Below the pieces are notes generated by a model. The model was not told the origin of the DNA and ran no database searches. It saw only the letters and a program-made list of their open reading frames with translations. This document shows, piece after piece, positions 17,450 to 25,835 of a stretch of DNA of 50,002 nt. The DNA is taken from contig SUXT01000009.1 in the NCBI GenBank assembly GCA_015060835.1, positions 1-50,002 of the forward strand. The letters are read 5' to 3'. The stretch is from Bacteroidales bacterium (GTDB lineage Bacteria; Bacteroidota; Bacteroidia; Bacteroidales; Bacteroidaceae). Numbering within the stretch: the first letter of the stretch is position 1; every line of letters starts with the position of its first letter. The position numbers were made by a program, and so were the translations under genes.

Positions 17450-17983
17450 CTATTCTCCTTCGAGATGCAACAGTGAGTCTATCTGTGCATCGGCGGGGAA
17501 AATCTCGCGCCCTTTAAGGTCGTCCAGTTCTATGATGAAGTTTATCATAACCCTCTTGGGGTTCATCTTCTTTACAAGATTGTATGCAGCGAGCATTGTT
17601 CCGCCGGTGGCAAGTAGGTCGTCGTGTAACAGTACGACATCATTCTCGTCGATAGCATCCTTGTGTATCTCTATTGTGTCAGTGCCGTACTCCTTGCTGT
17701 AGCTTTCGCTGATAGTTTCTGCGGGTAATTTGCCGGGTTTGCGCACGGGGACGAATCCGGCCCCCAATCTAACGGCGAGGGTGGCACCCATCACAAAGCC
17801 GCGCGACTCTATGCCTACCACTTTTGTTATTCCGCACTCTTTATACATTTCGTAGAGTGTGTCGTCGAGCTCCTTCATGCACTCGGCACTTTTGAAGAGT
17901 GAGGTAACATCGCGGAAGAGGATTCCGGGGATGGGGAAGTCGGGTATCGAGCGCAGGTTCTTTAATAGTAGTTCTGTGTTCAT
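17450..17983 (-). CDS. apt: adenine phosphoribosyltransferase
   Basis: Salvages adenine to AMP with phosphoribosyl pyrophosphate. The 177-residue length fits the family. The FPIPGILFRDVTSL segment and the PRPP-binding loop VVLLHDDLLATGGTMLAA are present. I place the start at 17983 (MNTELLLKNL). The same frame opens earlier at 18055, but that extension reads through the parS-like palindrome and does not look like Apt. It sits between mnmG and uvrC, the usual neighbourhood in Bacteroidales. Confidence 0.95.
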   Translation of the reverse strand: MNTELLLKNLRSIPDFPIPGILFRDVTSLFKSAECMKELDDTLYEMYKECGITKVVGIESRGFVMGATLAVRLGAGFVPVRKPGKLPAETISESYSKEYGTDTIEIHKDAIDENDVVLLHDDLLATGGTMLAAYNLVKKMNPKRVMINFIIELDDLKGREIFPADAQIDSLLHLEGE

Positions 17984-18038
17984 CTGTTTCTGTCTTTTTA
18001 GGGGTTGGCTAATGTCGTGGTTTTGTATAAAATAGGAA

Positions 18039-18054
18039 TGTTCCACGTGGAACA
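18039..18054. promoter_or_regulatory. parS-like palindrome
   Basis: TGTTCCACGTGGAACA is a perfect 16 bp palindrome that fits the bacterial parS pattern TGTTnCACGTGnAACA, bound by ParB (Spo0J) in chromosome segregation. It lies in the short gap between mnmG and apt. In many bacteria mnmG (gidA) lies near the origin and near parAB. No parA or parB gene is in this window, so the function is inferred. Confidence 0.65.
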
Positions 18055-18058
18055 AATT

Positions 18059-19930
18059 TTATCGTTGAGCGAGGATTAACAGCACGTTAATGTCGCTGGG
18101 CGAGACTCCGGGTATGCGGCTTGCCTGTGCCAATGTGTCGGGGTCGATGGCTGTGAGCTTCTGTCGTGCCTCGGTGGAGAGGGATTGAAGTTCGCTGTAG
18201 TTGAACTTGCCCTTAATGCGGATATTCTCCAGTCGGTTGCTCTTTTCGGCAAGTTCGCGCTCGCGCTCTATGTAGCCGCGATATTTAATCTGTATCTCCG
18301 CTGCCTCGGCAATTTCCTCTTTGTCGTCACCGAGTCGCTCCAGTCTATCGCCGAGTGCTTTTACATGTTCGGCCATTTGCAGTATGCCTATCTGCGGACG
18401 CTCAATGAGCGAGACTAACTTGCATCCCTGAGAGAGTGGGGTAGTGCCCATCTGTTCGAGTGCGTCATTTATGAGGGCTGGCTTCATGGAGAAGTTTTCT
18501 ATGAAGTCTGTCAGTTCCTGTATCTGTTTCTGCTTTTTGAGCATTGCTTCGTATCTCTCCTTGTCGGCGAGTCCTATCGCGTAGGATTTTGCTGTGAGGC
18601 GCATATCTGCATCGTCCTCTCTCAGCAGTATGCGGTATTCGGCACGCGAAGTGAACATTCTGTAGGGTTCGTCCACACCTTTTGTTACAAGGTCGTCGAT
18701 GAGCACTCCTATGTATGCTTCGTCTCGTTTGAGCGTGAAGGGTTCCTTGCCTGCGATTTTCAGTGCGGCATTGATACCTGCGATGAGTCCCTGTCCGGCA
18801 GCCTCTTCGTATCCTGTCGTGCCGTTGACCTGTCCGGCGAAATAGAGATTTTCCAAGACTTTTGATTCAAGTGTGTGGTTGAGCTGTGTGGGGTCGAAGA
18901 AGTCGTACTCTATGGCGTATCCGGGACGGTAGGCTACTGCGTCTTTCAGTGCCGGTATCTTGCGCAGGGCTGTCAACTGCACCTCCATCGGTAGTGATGA
19001 TGAGAAACCGTTTACATATATCTCCTGTGTCTCTTCGCCTTCAGGTTCGAGGAAGAGCAGGTGTCTGTCGCGCTCGGCAAAGGTTACTATTTTTGTCTCT
19101 ATGCTGGGGCAATAGCGTGGTCCTATGCTCTGAATCTGTCCGTTGTAGAGTGGTGATTCGTCGAGTCCGCTGCGCAGAGTGTCGTGTACTTCGGGATTTG
19201 TGTAGCACATCCAGCATGGTAACTGTTTGAGTGCTCTTTTTGTCTTTTTGTATGAGAAACGGTGAAAATCATTTTCGCCCTCCTGTTGCTCGGTCAATTC
19301 GAGGTTTATTGAGCGTTTGTCAAGTCGGACGGGTGTTCCGGTCTTCATTCTGTCGCTTCGTATGCCGTGACGGGTAATTGACTCGGTGAGTCCTTTTGCT
19401 GCCGGCTCGGCTACACGTCCACCCTCTATCATCACTTTGCCTACGTGCATCAGTCCGTTGAGGAATGTGCCGGCTGTGATAATGGTGCAGGTTGCGCGGA
19501 ATTCTGCTCCGAGCTGTGTCCTTACGCCTACGGCTTTTCCTTCCTCTACGATAAGCTCAGTGGCAATATCCTGCCATATGTGCAGGTTGGGAGTATTTTC
19601 AAGTGTTTCGCGCCACAGCTGGCTGAACTTCATTCTGTCGCATTGTGCTCTTGGGCTCCACATTGCGGGGCCTTTCGAGCGGTTGAGCATGCGGAACTGT
19701 ATTGCAGCCTTGTCTGTGATGATTCCCATCTGTCCGCCGAGAGCATCAATCTCGCGTACTATCTGTCCTTTGGCAATGCCGCCTATGGCGGGATTACAGC
19801 TCATCTGAGCTATTTTGTTCATGTCGATGGTCATCAGGCAAGTCTTTGCTCCGAGAGTGGCAGAGGCGGCTGCTGCTTCGCATCCTGCGTGTCCTGCGCC
19901 TATTACTATTACATCGTATTGGAATTTCAC
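18059..19930 (-). CDS. mnmG: tRNA uridine-5-carboxymethylaminomethyl modification enzyme
   Basis: With MnmE it modifies U34 of certain tRNAs; it is an FAD protein of the cytoplasm. The 623-residue length is normal. The N-terminus carries the dinucleotide fold VIGAGHAGCEAA, then the conserved MSCNPAIGGIAKG, the GRVAEPAA region, GTTGYEEAAGQGLIAG and, near the C-terminus, KYRGYIERE with a final helical domain. It is the first gene of the run leading to apt, uvrC and dtd. Upstream on the minus strand a weak TATCTTCG (near 19962-19969) may be its -7 element. Confidence 0.97.
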   Translation of the reverse strand: MKFQYDVIVIGAGHAGCEAAAASATLGAKTCLMTIDMNKIAQMSCNPAIGGIAKGQIVREIDALGGQMGIITDKAAIQFRMLNRSKGPAMWSPRAQCDRMKFSQLWRETLENTPNLHIWQDIATELIVEEGKAVGVRTQLGAEFRATCTIITAGTFLNGLMHVGKVMIEGGRVAEPAAKGLTESITRHGIRSDRMKTGTPVRLDKRSINLELTEQQEGENDFHRFSYKKTKRALKQLPCWMCYTNPEVHDTLRSGLDESPLYNGQIQSIGPRYCPSIETKIVTFAERDRHLLFLEPEGEETQEIYVNGFSSSLPMEVQLTALRKIPALKDAVAYRPGYAIEYDFFDPTQLNHTLESKVLENLYFAGQVNGTTGYEEAAGQGLIAGINAALKIAGKEPFTLKRDEAYIGVLIDDLVTKGVDEPYRMFTSRAEYRILLREDDADMRLTAKSYAIGLADKERYEAMLKKQKQIQELTDFIENFSMKPALINDALEQMGTTPLSQGCKLVSLIERPQIGILQMAEHVKALGDRLERLGDDKEEIAEAAEIQIKYRGYIERERELAEKSNRLENIRIKGKFNYSELQSLSTEARQKLTAIDPDTLAQASRIPGVSPSDINVLLILAQR

Positions 19931-20006
19931 AACTCTTTCTTTTTTGTTGGTTAGAGATTTTTCTACTGCGAAGATACAACAAAGAAATGGATTTTCGGCG
20001 TTGCTT

Positions 20007-20043
20007 GGTAAAGAAAAGCCCGACTGGCGTGTGTCAGTCGGGC
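20007..20043 (-). terminator. terminator after the MurU-like gene
   Basis: On the minus strand GCCCGACTG (20043-20035) pairs perfectly with CAGTCGGGC (20026-20018) across an 8 nt loop, then TTTTCTTT follows. It starts 8 bp below the nucleotidyltransferase stop and ends the transcript that comes from dacB. Confidence 0.85.
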
Positions 20044-20050
20044 GGGGGTA

Positions 20051-20854
20051 TTATCTGTTCTCTTGGCTGAGTATAAATTCTTCGGCGGGCTTAAGGGCAT
20101 CGAGCTTGCCTACATCGATTAGATGTAGGTTTTCTGCCTCGACTGCGTATATGGGTTTTCTGCTTGCAGCCCACAGATAGAAGTCCTTTATGGGGAAGCG
20201 TGTACCGCTTGCTGTGTCGCCGGGGAGTTGTTTTTCCTTAATGTATTCCTCCATCAGCGCGAATACTTTGTCGCTCATCATGTGTATGCCGGTGAAGGCA
20301 AGTGCGCGACATTCAGCGGGGTCTGTTTCGGGAGATATTGTAAGGTACTCGCCGGTGGCGGTATTCATCCATCCTACGAGGCGCAGGTCTGTGGGGTTAA
20401 ACAGAAAGTAGCGGCTGGTCTTGCGGTTGCTCACAAGCAGTGTGGCGAGTGCTTCGTCGCGCTGCGAGGCTATGAACTGTTGCAGGTCGCAGTCCGATAG
20501 TATGTCCACGTTGTGGATGAGGAAACTGCCGCAGCCTTCGAGGTGAGAACGTGCGTGGAGTATGGCGCCTCCGGTTTCGAGCAGGCTGGTGCGCTCGTCG
20601 CTGATGGCGAAGCGGGTTTTTCCTTTGCTCTTTCCGTCGGTGGTTATCCACTCCTGTTCATTTATCCATGCCTCTATTTTGTCGGCAAAGTAATGGATGT
20701 TTACCACAATGTCGTCTATGCCTGCCGATGTTATTTTGCGTGCAACGTGCTCTATGAGCGGCTTGCCGCATACGGGGACGAGAGCTTTGGGAAGGGTGTC
20801 GGTCAGGGGTTTCAGACGCGTTCCGAGCCCTGCAGCGAAAATCATTGCTTTCAT
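20051..20854 (-). CDS. nucleotidyltransferase, MurU-like
   Basis: A 267-residue sugar-1-phosphate nucleotidyltransferase. It opens with MKAMIFAAGLGTRLKPLTD, the nucleotide-binding signature, and then the LPKALVPVCGKPLIEH segment. The middle shows HNVDILSDCDL, where a metal-binding Asp is expected. The pattern is closest to MurU-type enzymes, which turn MurNAc 1-phosphate into UDP-MurNAc during cell-wall recycling. The neighbouring carboxypeptidase gene, 28 bp upstream, supports such a role, but the usual partner kinase AmgK is not in the window. Other sugar-1-phosphate substrates remain possible. The start at 20854 is favoured over 20929, which would overlap dacB. Confidence 0.75.
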   Translation of the reverse strand: MKAMIFAAGLGTRLKPLTDTLPKALVPVCGKPLIEHVARKITSAGIDDIVVNIHYFADKIEAWINEQEWITTDGKSKGKTRFAISDERTSLLETGGAILHARSHLEGCGSFLIHNVDILSDCDLQQFIASQRDEALATLLVSNRKTSRYFLFNPTDLRLVGWMNTATGEYLTISPETDPAECRALAFTGIHMMSDKVFALMEEYIKEKQLPGDTASGTRFPIKDFYLWAASRKPIYAVEAENLHLIDVGKLDALKPAEEFILSQENR

Positions 20855-20882
20855 AATGGTTGTCTCTATATTTATCTGCACA

Positions 20883-22235
20883 TTATCTGCACATAAGTTC
20901 GCACACCTTGTTCTGCCAGCGGCGGGCAAGCTTGGACTTCATTATTCCCTGATTGAAGATAACAAAGGCAAGTGTGTGTCCGTTTCGCGCCTGTGCATAT
21001 CCTGCAAGGGTGCATATTCCGCTTACGGTGCCTGTTTTTGCGCGTATTTTGCGTTCGGCTGCTGTTCCTGCCATGCGGCCTTTAAGTGTGCCTGTCCATC
21101 CCGAAAGAGGTAGGTGCTGTTCTATTGTGCTGTAAATCAGTTTGTTATTGTATGCATGCTTGAGTGCCTGCATCATTGTATTTGCCGATATGTAGGTGTA
21201 TAGTGAAAGTCCCGAGCCGTCTGCAATTTCGTATTCCCCGTTTATTTTAAGATTGTATTCGAGAAATGCTTTTACTATGTTTACACCATCCTTATGAGTG
21301 ATGGGACGATGGCCGTAGAGCGCTCCCAAATGAAATATAAGAGCCTCGGCGCATAGATTGTTGCTCTCTTCGAGTGCCTCCTTTATAGCGGCTGTGATGG
21401 GGCGACGGCAGGTGTAGAGGGTATCTGCATCGCAGGGCGTCTGGTTGCGTGCCGTAGTGCCTACTTTTACATCGCGTGCAGTCAGTTTTTCCATCAGTGT
21501 GGCGATGAAGTGCTCATCGGAACGGATGAGGTTCATTCTCTCTCCTGTGGTTGCGGTGCAGTTGCCGCGTATTCTTATGGTGTTGCTGTTGTCGAGCCAG
21601 TCGCGCATGATGGTGAGTTTACCTTTTGTGGCATCGTGGCTGCTTGCCTCGTTGACAATTGTGTAGTATGCCGATTGGGGAGTGCAGGTAACTGTAGGCG
21701 GTGTTCCTTTTGCGGACGGCTTCACGCATACATCCACGCAACCGCCGTTGAGCATGAGCGGCGATATGTAGGGTTGGTATTCCCACGGTGTATCGTCCCA
21801 CGACCATCCGGGGCCCCAGTAGATGGAGTCGGTGAATGTGCAGTCGGCAAAGAGGGTGTCAATGGTGATGCCTGCGGGGATAGATGCAACCATAGCATCG
21901 AGGTCTGCTTCACTGAAGAGAGGGTCTGTCTCTCCGCGCAGGTAGAGGTTGCCGTCTTTGCTGCACAGGGTGGTGTTTATAGTGTGCTCTATGCCCAATC
22001 TTTCGAGGGCAACGACAGAGGTAAGCAGTTTCAGCACTGAGGCGGGGCGGCACATCTTGTCTGCTCTGTGGCTGTATATGCTCTTGTCGTCATCGAGGTC
22101 GTATATGATTACCGACACGTCGCTGCTTTTGAATAGGTCGTCGCGCAGTAATGAATCCATAGCAGATGCAATCTCCTGTGCTTGTGCCACGAGGTGTGTG
22201 AGAAGTATTACGATGGCTGTTGTGATGGTTCTCAT
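20883..22235 (-). CDS. dacB: D-alanyl-D-alanine carboxypeptidase/endopeptidase (PBP4 type)
   Basis: A 450-residue class C penicillin-binding protein of the periplasm that trims peptide stems and cuts cross-links. It has a signal peptide (about 1-19). The serine motif SVLK sits at residues 66-69 (PASVLKL), the SxN-type motif in EESNNLCAEA, and KTG at 400-402 (IRAKTGTVSG). A large insert between the first two motifs is typical of the family. It lies just after ftsZ, separated by a 14 bp stem hairpin, and ahead of the MurU-like gene. Confidence 0.9.
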   Translation of the reverse strand: MRTITTAIVILLTHLVAQAQEIASAMDSLLRDDLFKSSDVSVIIYDLDDDKSIYSHRADKMCRPASVLKLLTSVVALERLGIEHTINTTLCSKDGNLYLRGETDPLFSEADLDAMVASIPAGITIDTLFADCTFTDSIYWGPGWSWDDTPWEYQPYISPLMLNGGCVDVCVKPSAKGTPPTVTCTPQSAYYTIVNEASSHDATKGKLTIMRDWLDNSNTIRIRGNCTATTGERMNLIRSDEHFIATLMEKLTARDVKVGTTARNQTPCDADTLYTCRRPITAAIKEALEESNNLCAEALIFHLGALYGHRPITHKDGVNIVKAFLEYNLKINGEYEIADGSGLSLYTYISANTMMQALKHAYNNKLIYSTIEQHLPLSGWTGTLKGRMAGTAAERKIRAKTGTVSGICTLAGYAQARNGHTLAFVIFNQGIMKSKLARRWQNKVCELMCR

Positions 22236-22251
22236 TGTGTGCAGTTAATAT

Positions 22252-22296
22252 AATGAGACTGCATCTGCTTTGTAGCCGGTGGGATGCAGTCTCATT
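22252..22296 (-). terminator. hairpin between ftsZ and dacB
   Basis: Perfect 14 bp arms AATGAGACTGCATC (22252-22265) and GATGCAGTCTCATT (22283-22296) enclose a 17 nt loop in the 78 bp gap. The T-run after it on the minus strand is weak (TTATATTAA), so partial termination or a transcript-processing or stability role is as likely as full termination. Confidence 0.55.
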
Positions 22297-22313
22297 GCTT
22301 TGTATGCTGATTC

Positions 22314-23549
22314 TTACTCGTGGTTGTTTGTTGACGCCTGTGAGATGTTCTTCATGTTCTGGATATCTCTTGACATACGTTTGTGTGTGGGGGAGTTTTC
22401 CATGTACGATATAAGTTCGTCGTTGTCGAGGTCTGTGTCGCTCATCAGGTATACTTTGTACTCTTCTTTGTAGAAACTGTCCATCATATTCTGTATATTG
22501 CGTTCTTCAGTTTCTCTCTGTTTCTCGTCTTCTTTGAGTATAGGGCGCATTTCGGGGATATTGTGCATGCCGAATCCTGTCGCGAGCACAGTTACTTTTA
22601 CTTCTCCTTTCTGGAGTGTCTCATCTTCGCTCATACCCCAGATTACCTCTATGTTATCGTGGTTGAATCTCTTCATGAAGTTGTTTACCCACTCCATTTC
22701 GCCCACTTTCAATCCTGCTTCGTCATCCTCATCCTCTTCGGGTTCTATGTAGATGTTGAAGAGTATTTTTTTTGAGTCGTAAATGTTGTTGTTGTTGAGC
22801 AGTGGCGAGTGCAGAGCTTTGTCGAATGCTCCGGCAAGGCGTTGTTCTCCTTTGTCGATGCCGTAGCTCATTATAGCTACGCCGCCGTCTTTCAGTACCT
22901 TTTCTACATCCTTGAAGTCGAGATTTATTATGCCGTGGATGGTGATGATTTCTGCAATGCTCTTTGTGGCGACGGTGAGAACTTCGTCAACCTTCTTGAA
23001 TCCCGTCTTTATTTTGCACTCAGGATAGATTTCCAACAGGCGCTGGTTGTTTATCACAAGCAGTGCGTCCACGTGTTTGGCTATTTCTGTAACTCCTCGC
23101 AGGGCCTGATGTATCTTGTTGCTCATTTCGAACATGAAGGGGATTGTTACAATACCCACTGTAAGTATCCCGAGACTTTTGGCTATTTCGGCTACTACGG
23201 GGGCTGCGCCGGTGCCTGTTCCGCCACCCATTCCTGCGGTTATGAATACCATCTTTGTGCCGTCATCGAAAAGGGCTGCAATCTCTTCGCGGCTATCTTC
23301 GGCAGCTTTGCGTGCAACTTCGGGGTTGTTGCCGGCTCCGAGTCCTTCGCCGAGCTGCACTTTTACAGGTATGGGGGAGTTTTCAAGTGCCTGGGAATCG
23401 GTGTTGCATATCACAAATGATACGTTGTGTATAGATGTGCGATACATATTTTCTACAGCGTTGCCGCCGCCACCGCCTACACCTATCACTTTTATTATTT
23501 TGGGAACATTGCAGGTATTTCTGAATTTGAGTGTTTCTTCTTCGTTCAT
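22314..23549 (-). CDS. ftsZ: cell division protein FtsZ
   Basis: The tubulin-like GTPase that forms the division ring. The 411-residue protein has the GTP-binding signature GGGTGTG at 108-114, the NTDSQAL strand near 49 and the T7-loop region NLDFKDVEKVL. The globular core ends near residue 335 and is followed by a charged linker. I do not see the usual C-terminal peptide of the D(I/V)PAFLR type that docks FtsA and ZipA; the end reads SPTHKRMSRDIQNMKN and may be the Bacteroidales equivalent. It is the last gene of the dcw cluster proper, 84 bp below ftsA. Its leader carries a motif shared with the frr-rsgA element. Confidence 0.97.
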   Translation of the reverse strand: MNEEETLKFRNTCNVPKIIKVIGVGGGGGNAVENMYRTSIHNVSFVICNTDSQALENSPIPVKVQLGEGLGAGNNPEVARKAAEDSREEIAALFDDGTKMVFITAGMGGGTGTGAAPVVAEIAKSLGILTVGIVTIPFMFEMSNKIHQALRGVTEIAKHVDALLVINNQRLLEIYPECKIKTGFKKVDEVLTVATKSIAEIITIHGIINLDFKDVEKVLKDGGVAIMSYGIDKGEQRLAGAFDKALHSPLLNNNNIYDSKKILFNIYIEPEEDEDDEAGLKVGEMEWVNNFMKRFNHDNIEVIWGMSEDETLQKGEVKVTVLATGFGMHNIPEMRPILKEDEKQRETEERNIQNMMDSFYKEEYKVYLMSDTDLDNDELISYMENSPTHKRMSRDIQNMKNISQASTNNHE

Positions 23550-23576
23550 GGTTGAGTGGTTTTTTGTCTTTTATAG

Positions 23577-23600
23577 GGAGGTTATATAAATTAGTTCGAT
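23577..23600 (-). repeat. copy of the frr-rsgA inverted-repeat end in the ftsZ leader
   Basis: The plus strand here reads GGGAGGTTATATAAATTAG and continues TTCGA. This matches the complement of the right end of the element at 38588-38844 over 24 bp with one mismatch. On the minus strand the conserved end stands 27 bp before the ftsZ start, comparable to its position 20 bp before rsgA. A shorter relative, TATATAAATTAGT, occurs at 5024-5036. Confidence 0.6.
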
Positions 23601-23633
23601 TTATTTATTGACCTCTCTTTGAAGCCGGGCTTC

Positions 23634-25097
23634 TTATTTGTTCTCTGTGGGTGTATCGTCGAAGTTTACTTCGTCTTCGGTCTTGGTTGCATTGTTTACG
23701 TATGTCATGGTGCCGTTAAGTATGCTCTTGAAGGCTCTGTTGACTTTGCGCGTGAAGAGTCTGAATCTAATGTTTATTGAAGATGCTTTCCTCTTTTTTT
23801 GTTTTTGGGGAGGTGTATCTTTTGTTTTTTCCTCTTCGTCTTCTTCAGGCTCTGTGGGTAGGACGTATTCTTCTGTATGGTTTTCTTTTGTTTCTGTTTG
23901 TGGATTATGGTCTGTATTCGGGGTTGGTGTTGGCTGATTATCGTAATCTTCTTCCCGGAAAATTTCCTGCATTCCGGTGTATAGCTCTTCGTGGCAGCAG
24001 TTTTGCTTGCCGTTTTTGATGAGGCCTAACAGGATGGGGCTTATTTCCTCTTTGTGCTTATGTTCGTTGTTTATGCTGAATTCGGCAAGCGGGTTTGTGG
24101 CAATGCGCATCTTTATACCGGGGATGTTTTCGGCTATCAACTCTTCGATGTTGCGCAGTTGTGAGCCGCCGCCGGTGAAGACTGCATATATAATCTTTTC
24201 GTTCGAGTTTTTGATACGATGGTTGACATTCTGGAGAATTTCGGCCATTCGTGCGCTGATGATTTTGTCGAGCAACTCCTTCTTGATGCTGCTGTTGCTC
24301 AGGCTGCCATGTTTGTATCCGGCATGTTTTTTCAGTGTTTCTGCATCTTCGTACGAGATGTGTTCGGCTGCAAGGTCGCGGGTGATGTTGTCGCTACCTA
24401 TCGGTAGTACGCAGAGGCTTCTGAGGATGCCGTTGCTGTATAATGTGAGGGTGGTGGTGTCGGCACCTATGTCTACAAGGGCGCAACCATCACGTTTTTC
24501 ACTGTCGTTGAGCAATTCTTCTGCGGTTATTTTGGCAGCTGTAAAGCTGTCGGCAATCTCTACTTTGGCAATGCTTAGGCTCTCTTCGAGCTGGCGCATG
24601 AACTGGTTCTTGGCAATTATGTTTATGTAGTTGCCTTCGATGCGGTTTACGCTCATGCCTATCGGGGTGAGACAAGGATCGCCGCCAAGCTTGTATTCTT
24701 GCGTGATTACCTGTATCTTCTGGTAATCGGCAGGAATATTCGCGGCTTCATCATTCTCAAGCGCCATCTTCTCGATGATATAGGGTGTAATCTTGGTGTA
24801 ATCGGGGAATTCGGTTACGATGCTGGTCTTTATCGACCTGACAGATTGGCCATTTATCGAGATGTAGGCTTTTTCTATGCTTTCTCCGTCAAGCTGTTCT
24901 TCGAGAGCGTTTATTATGTTGCTGATGCACCGGCCTGTTTCGTCGATGTTGCGTACAACGCCTTTGGATATGAAGCCTTTGACCGGCTCTTGGGCATAGG
25001 CTATTATAGTTGTGCCATCGTAGCCGTTGATGCCTACTGCGCCTTGTATCTTGGAGGTGCTTATTTCGAGTGCTACTATGTATTCTTTTGTTGCCAT
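23634..25097 (-). CDS. ftsA: cell division protein FtsA
   Basis: Actin-like protein that tethers FtsZ to the inner membrane. The 487-residue protein has the N-terminal VALEISTSKI phosphate loop, GCALVDIGADTTTLTLY and the AVFTGGGSQLRN motif that binds ATP. After about residue 380 comes an unusually long acidic and proline-rich linker (ETKENHTEEY, EPEEDEEEKTKD), then a basic amphipathic segment (NIRFRLFTRKVNRAFK) that probably inserts in the membrane. The start at 25097 is 4 bp from the ftsQ stop; an earlier in-frame ATG at 25136 would overlap ftsQ. Confidence 0.95.
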   Translation of the reverse strand: MATKEYIVALEISTSKIQGAVGINGYDGTTIIAYAQEPVKGFISKGVVRNIDETGRCISNIINALEEQLDGESIEKAYISINGQSVRSIKTSIVTEFPDYTKITPYIIEKMALENDEAANIPADYQKIQVITQEYKLGGDPCLTPIGMSVNRIEGNYINIIAKNQFMRQLEESLSIAKVEIADSFTAAKITAEELLNDSEKRDGCALVDIGADTTTLTLYSNGILRSLCVLPIGSDNITRDLAAEHISYEDAETLKKHAGYKHGSLSNSSIKKELLDKIISARMAEILQNVNHRIKNSNEKIIYAVFTGGGSQLRNIEELIAENIPGIKMRIATNPLAEFSINNEHKHKEEISPILLGLIKNGKQNCCHEELYTGMQEIFREEDYDNQPTPTPNTDHNPQTETKENHTEEYVLPTEPEEDEEEKTKDTPPQKQKKRKASSINIRFRLFTRKVNRAFKSILNGTMTYVNNATKTEDEVNFDDTPTENK

Positions 25098-25101
25098 ATT
25101 G

Positions 25102-25830
25102 TTAATCTTGCTTGGTGCAGATGACTTGTTTGTCAAATTCTATATTCAGTCTGTTGTACTTGTTCCATCCTATCTTGTTGAGTCCTTTTTCGTAGAACTC
25201 CTTCAGCTTGGATAGTTTCTCTTCTATGTTGTCGGCTTTTCCCAGCTCTATCAAGTGGTTGCCTATGCGGGGGACAAGGACTATTTCCTGTCGGGGTGTA
25301 ACGTGTATCTGTTCGGTCTGTTCGCACCAGAAGCGGTCGTCTTCGAGGTATTGGGCTATTTTTATTAGTCCGCGGACGGTCTCTTCGTTTTTAATCTCTC
25401 CGCTTGCTACGGGGAGGTATATGGCCGACTCTATGCTTTTTATCCTGTTGCCTTTCTCATCGAGGTAGTATTCACCGGTCTGGTCAAAGACATGGATGAG
25501 GGGTTTTTTGCAGCTTATGCTTATGCTTATAAGGTCTTTGTGTGTCTTGTAGCATTCGCATTCCTCTATTATTGATATCTTCTTCAAGGCTTTTTCTATC
25601 TCTATGCTGCTGATTTTTTCCATCGGGGTGTCTTTGAAGCGGAAGCCTTTGCTCTTGAGGTACTGTTCTATGCTTTTGGAACTCAGTACCTGCGTACCGT
25701 TGTCGCTGATGTTTATTTCGACTCCCTTGCATTTGGGTGATGCGGGGGGCGTATTCAGGTAAAACAATGCGAGCAACAGGTAGGCTGTGGCTGCTATGCT
25801 GACGGTTATTATGACTATCTTCTTGAGCAT
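25102..25830 (-). CDS. ftsQ: cell division protein FtsQ
   Basis: A 242-residue bitopic protein that joins the FtsL/FtsB complex at the septum. One membrane helix lies at about 4-25 (IVIITVSIAATAYLLLALFYL), followed by a POTRA-like domain and a periplasmic beta domain (YYLDEKGNRIKS, IHVTPRQEIVLVPRIG). Sequence identity to proteobacterial FtsQ would be low, so the call leans on size, topology and position between murC and ftsA. The gaps are 5 bp and 4 bp. Confidence 0.85.
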   Translation of the reverse strand: MLKKIVIITVSIAATAYLLLALFYLNTPPASPKCKGVEINISDNGTQVLSSKSIEQYLKSKGFRFKDTPMEKISSIEIEKALKKISIIEECECYKTHKDLISISISCKKPLIHVFDQTGEYYLDEKGNRIKSIESAIYLPVASGEIKNEETVRGLIKIAQYLEDDRFWCEQTEQIHVTPRQEIVLVPRIGNHLIELGKADNIEEKLSKLKEFYEKGLNKIGWNKYNRLNIEFDKQVICTKQD

Positions 25831-25835
25831 TGTTT

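Noticed and set aside
17984-18055. Upstream start for apt with residues MFHVEHSYF
   Set aside because: The frame merely reads through the parS-like palindrome; Apt proteins begin near MNTELLL.
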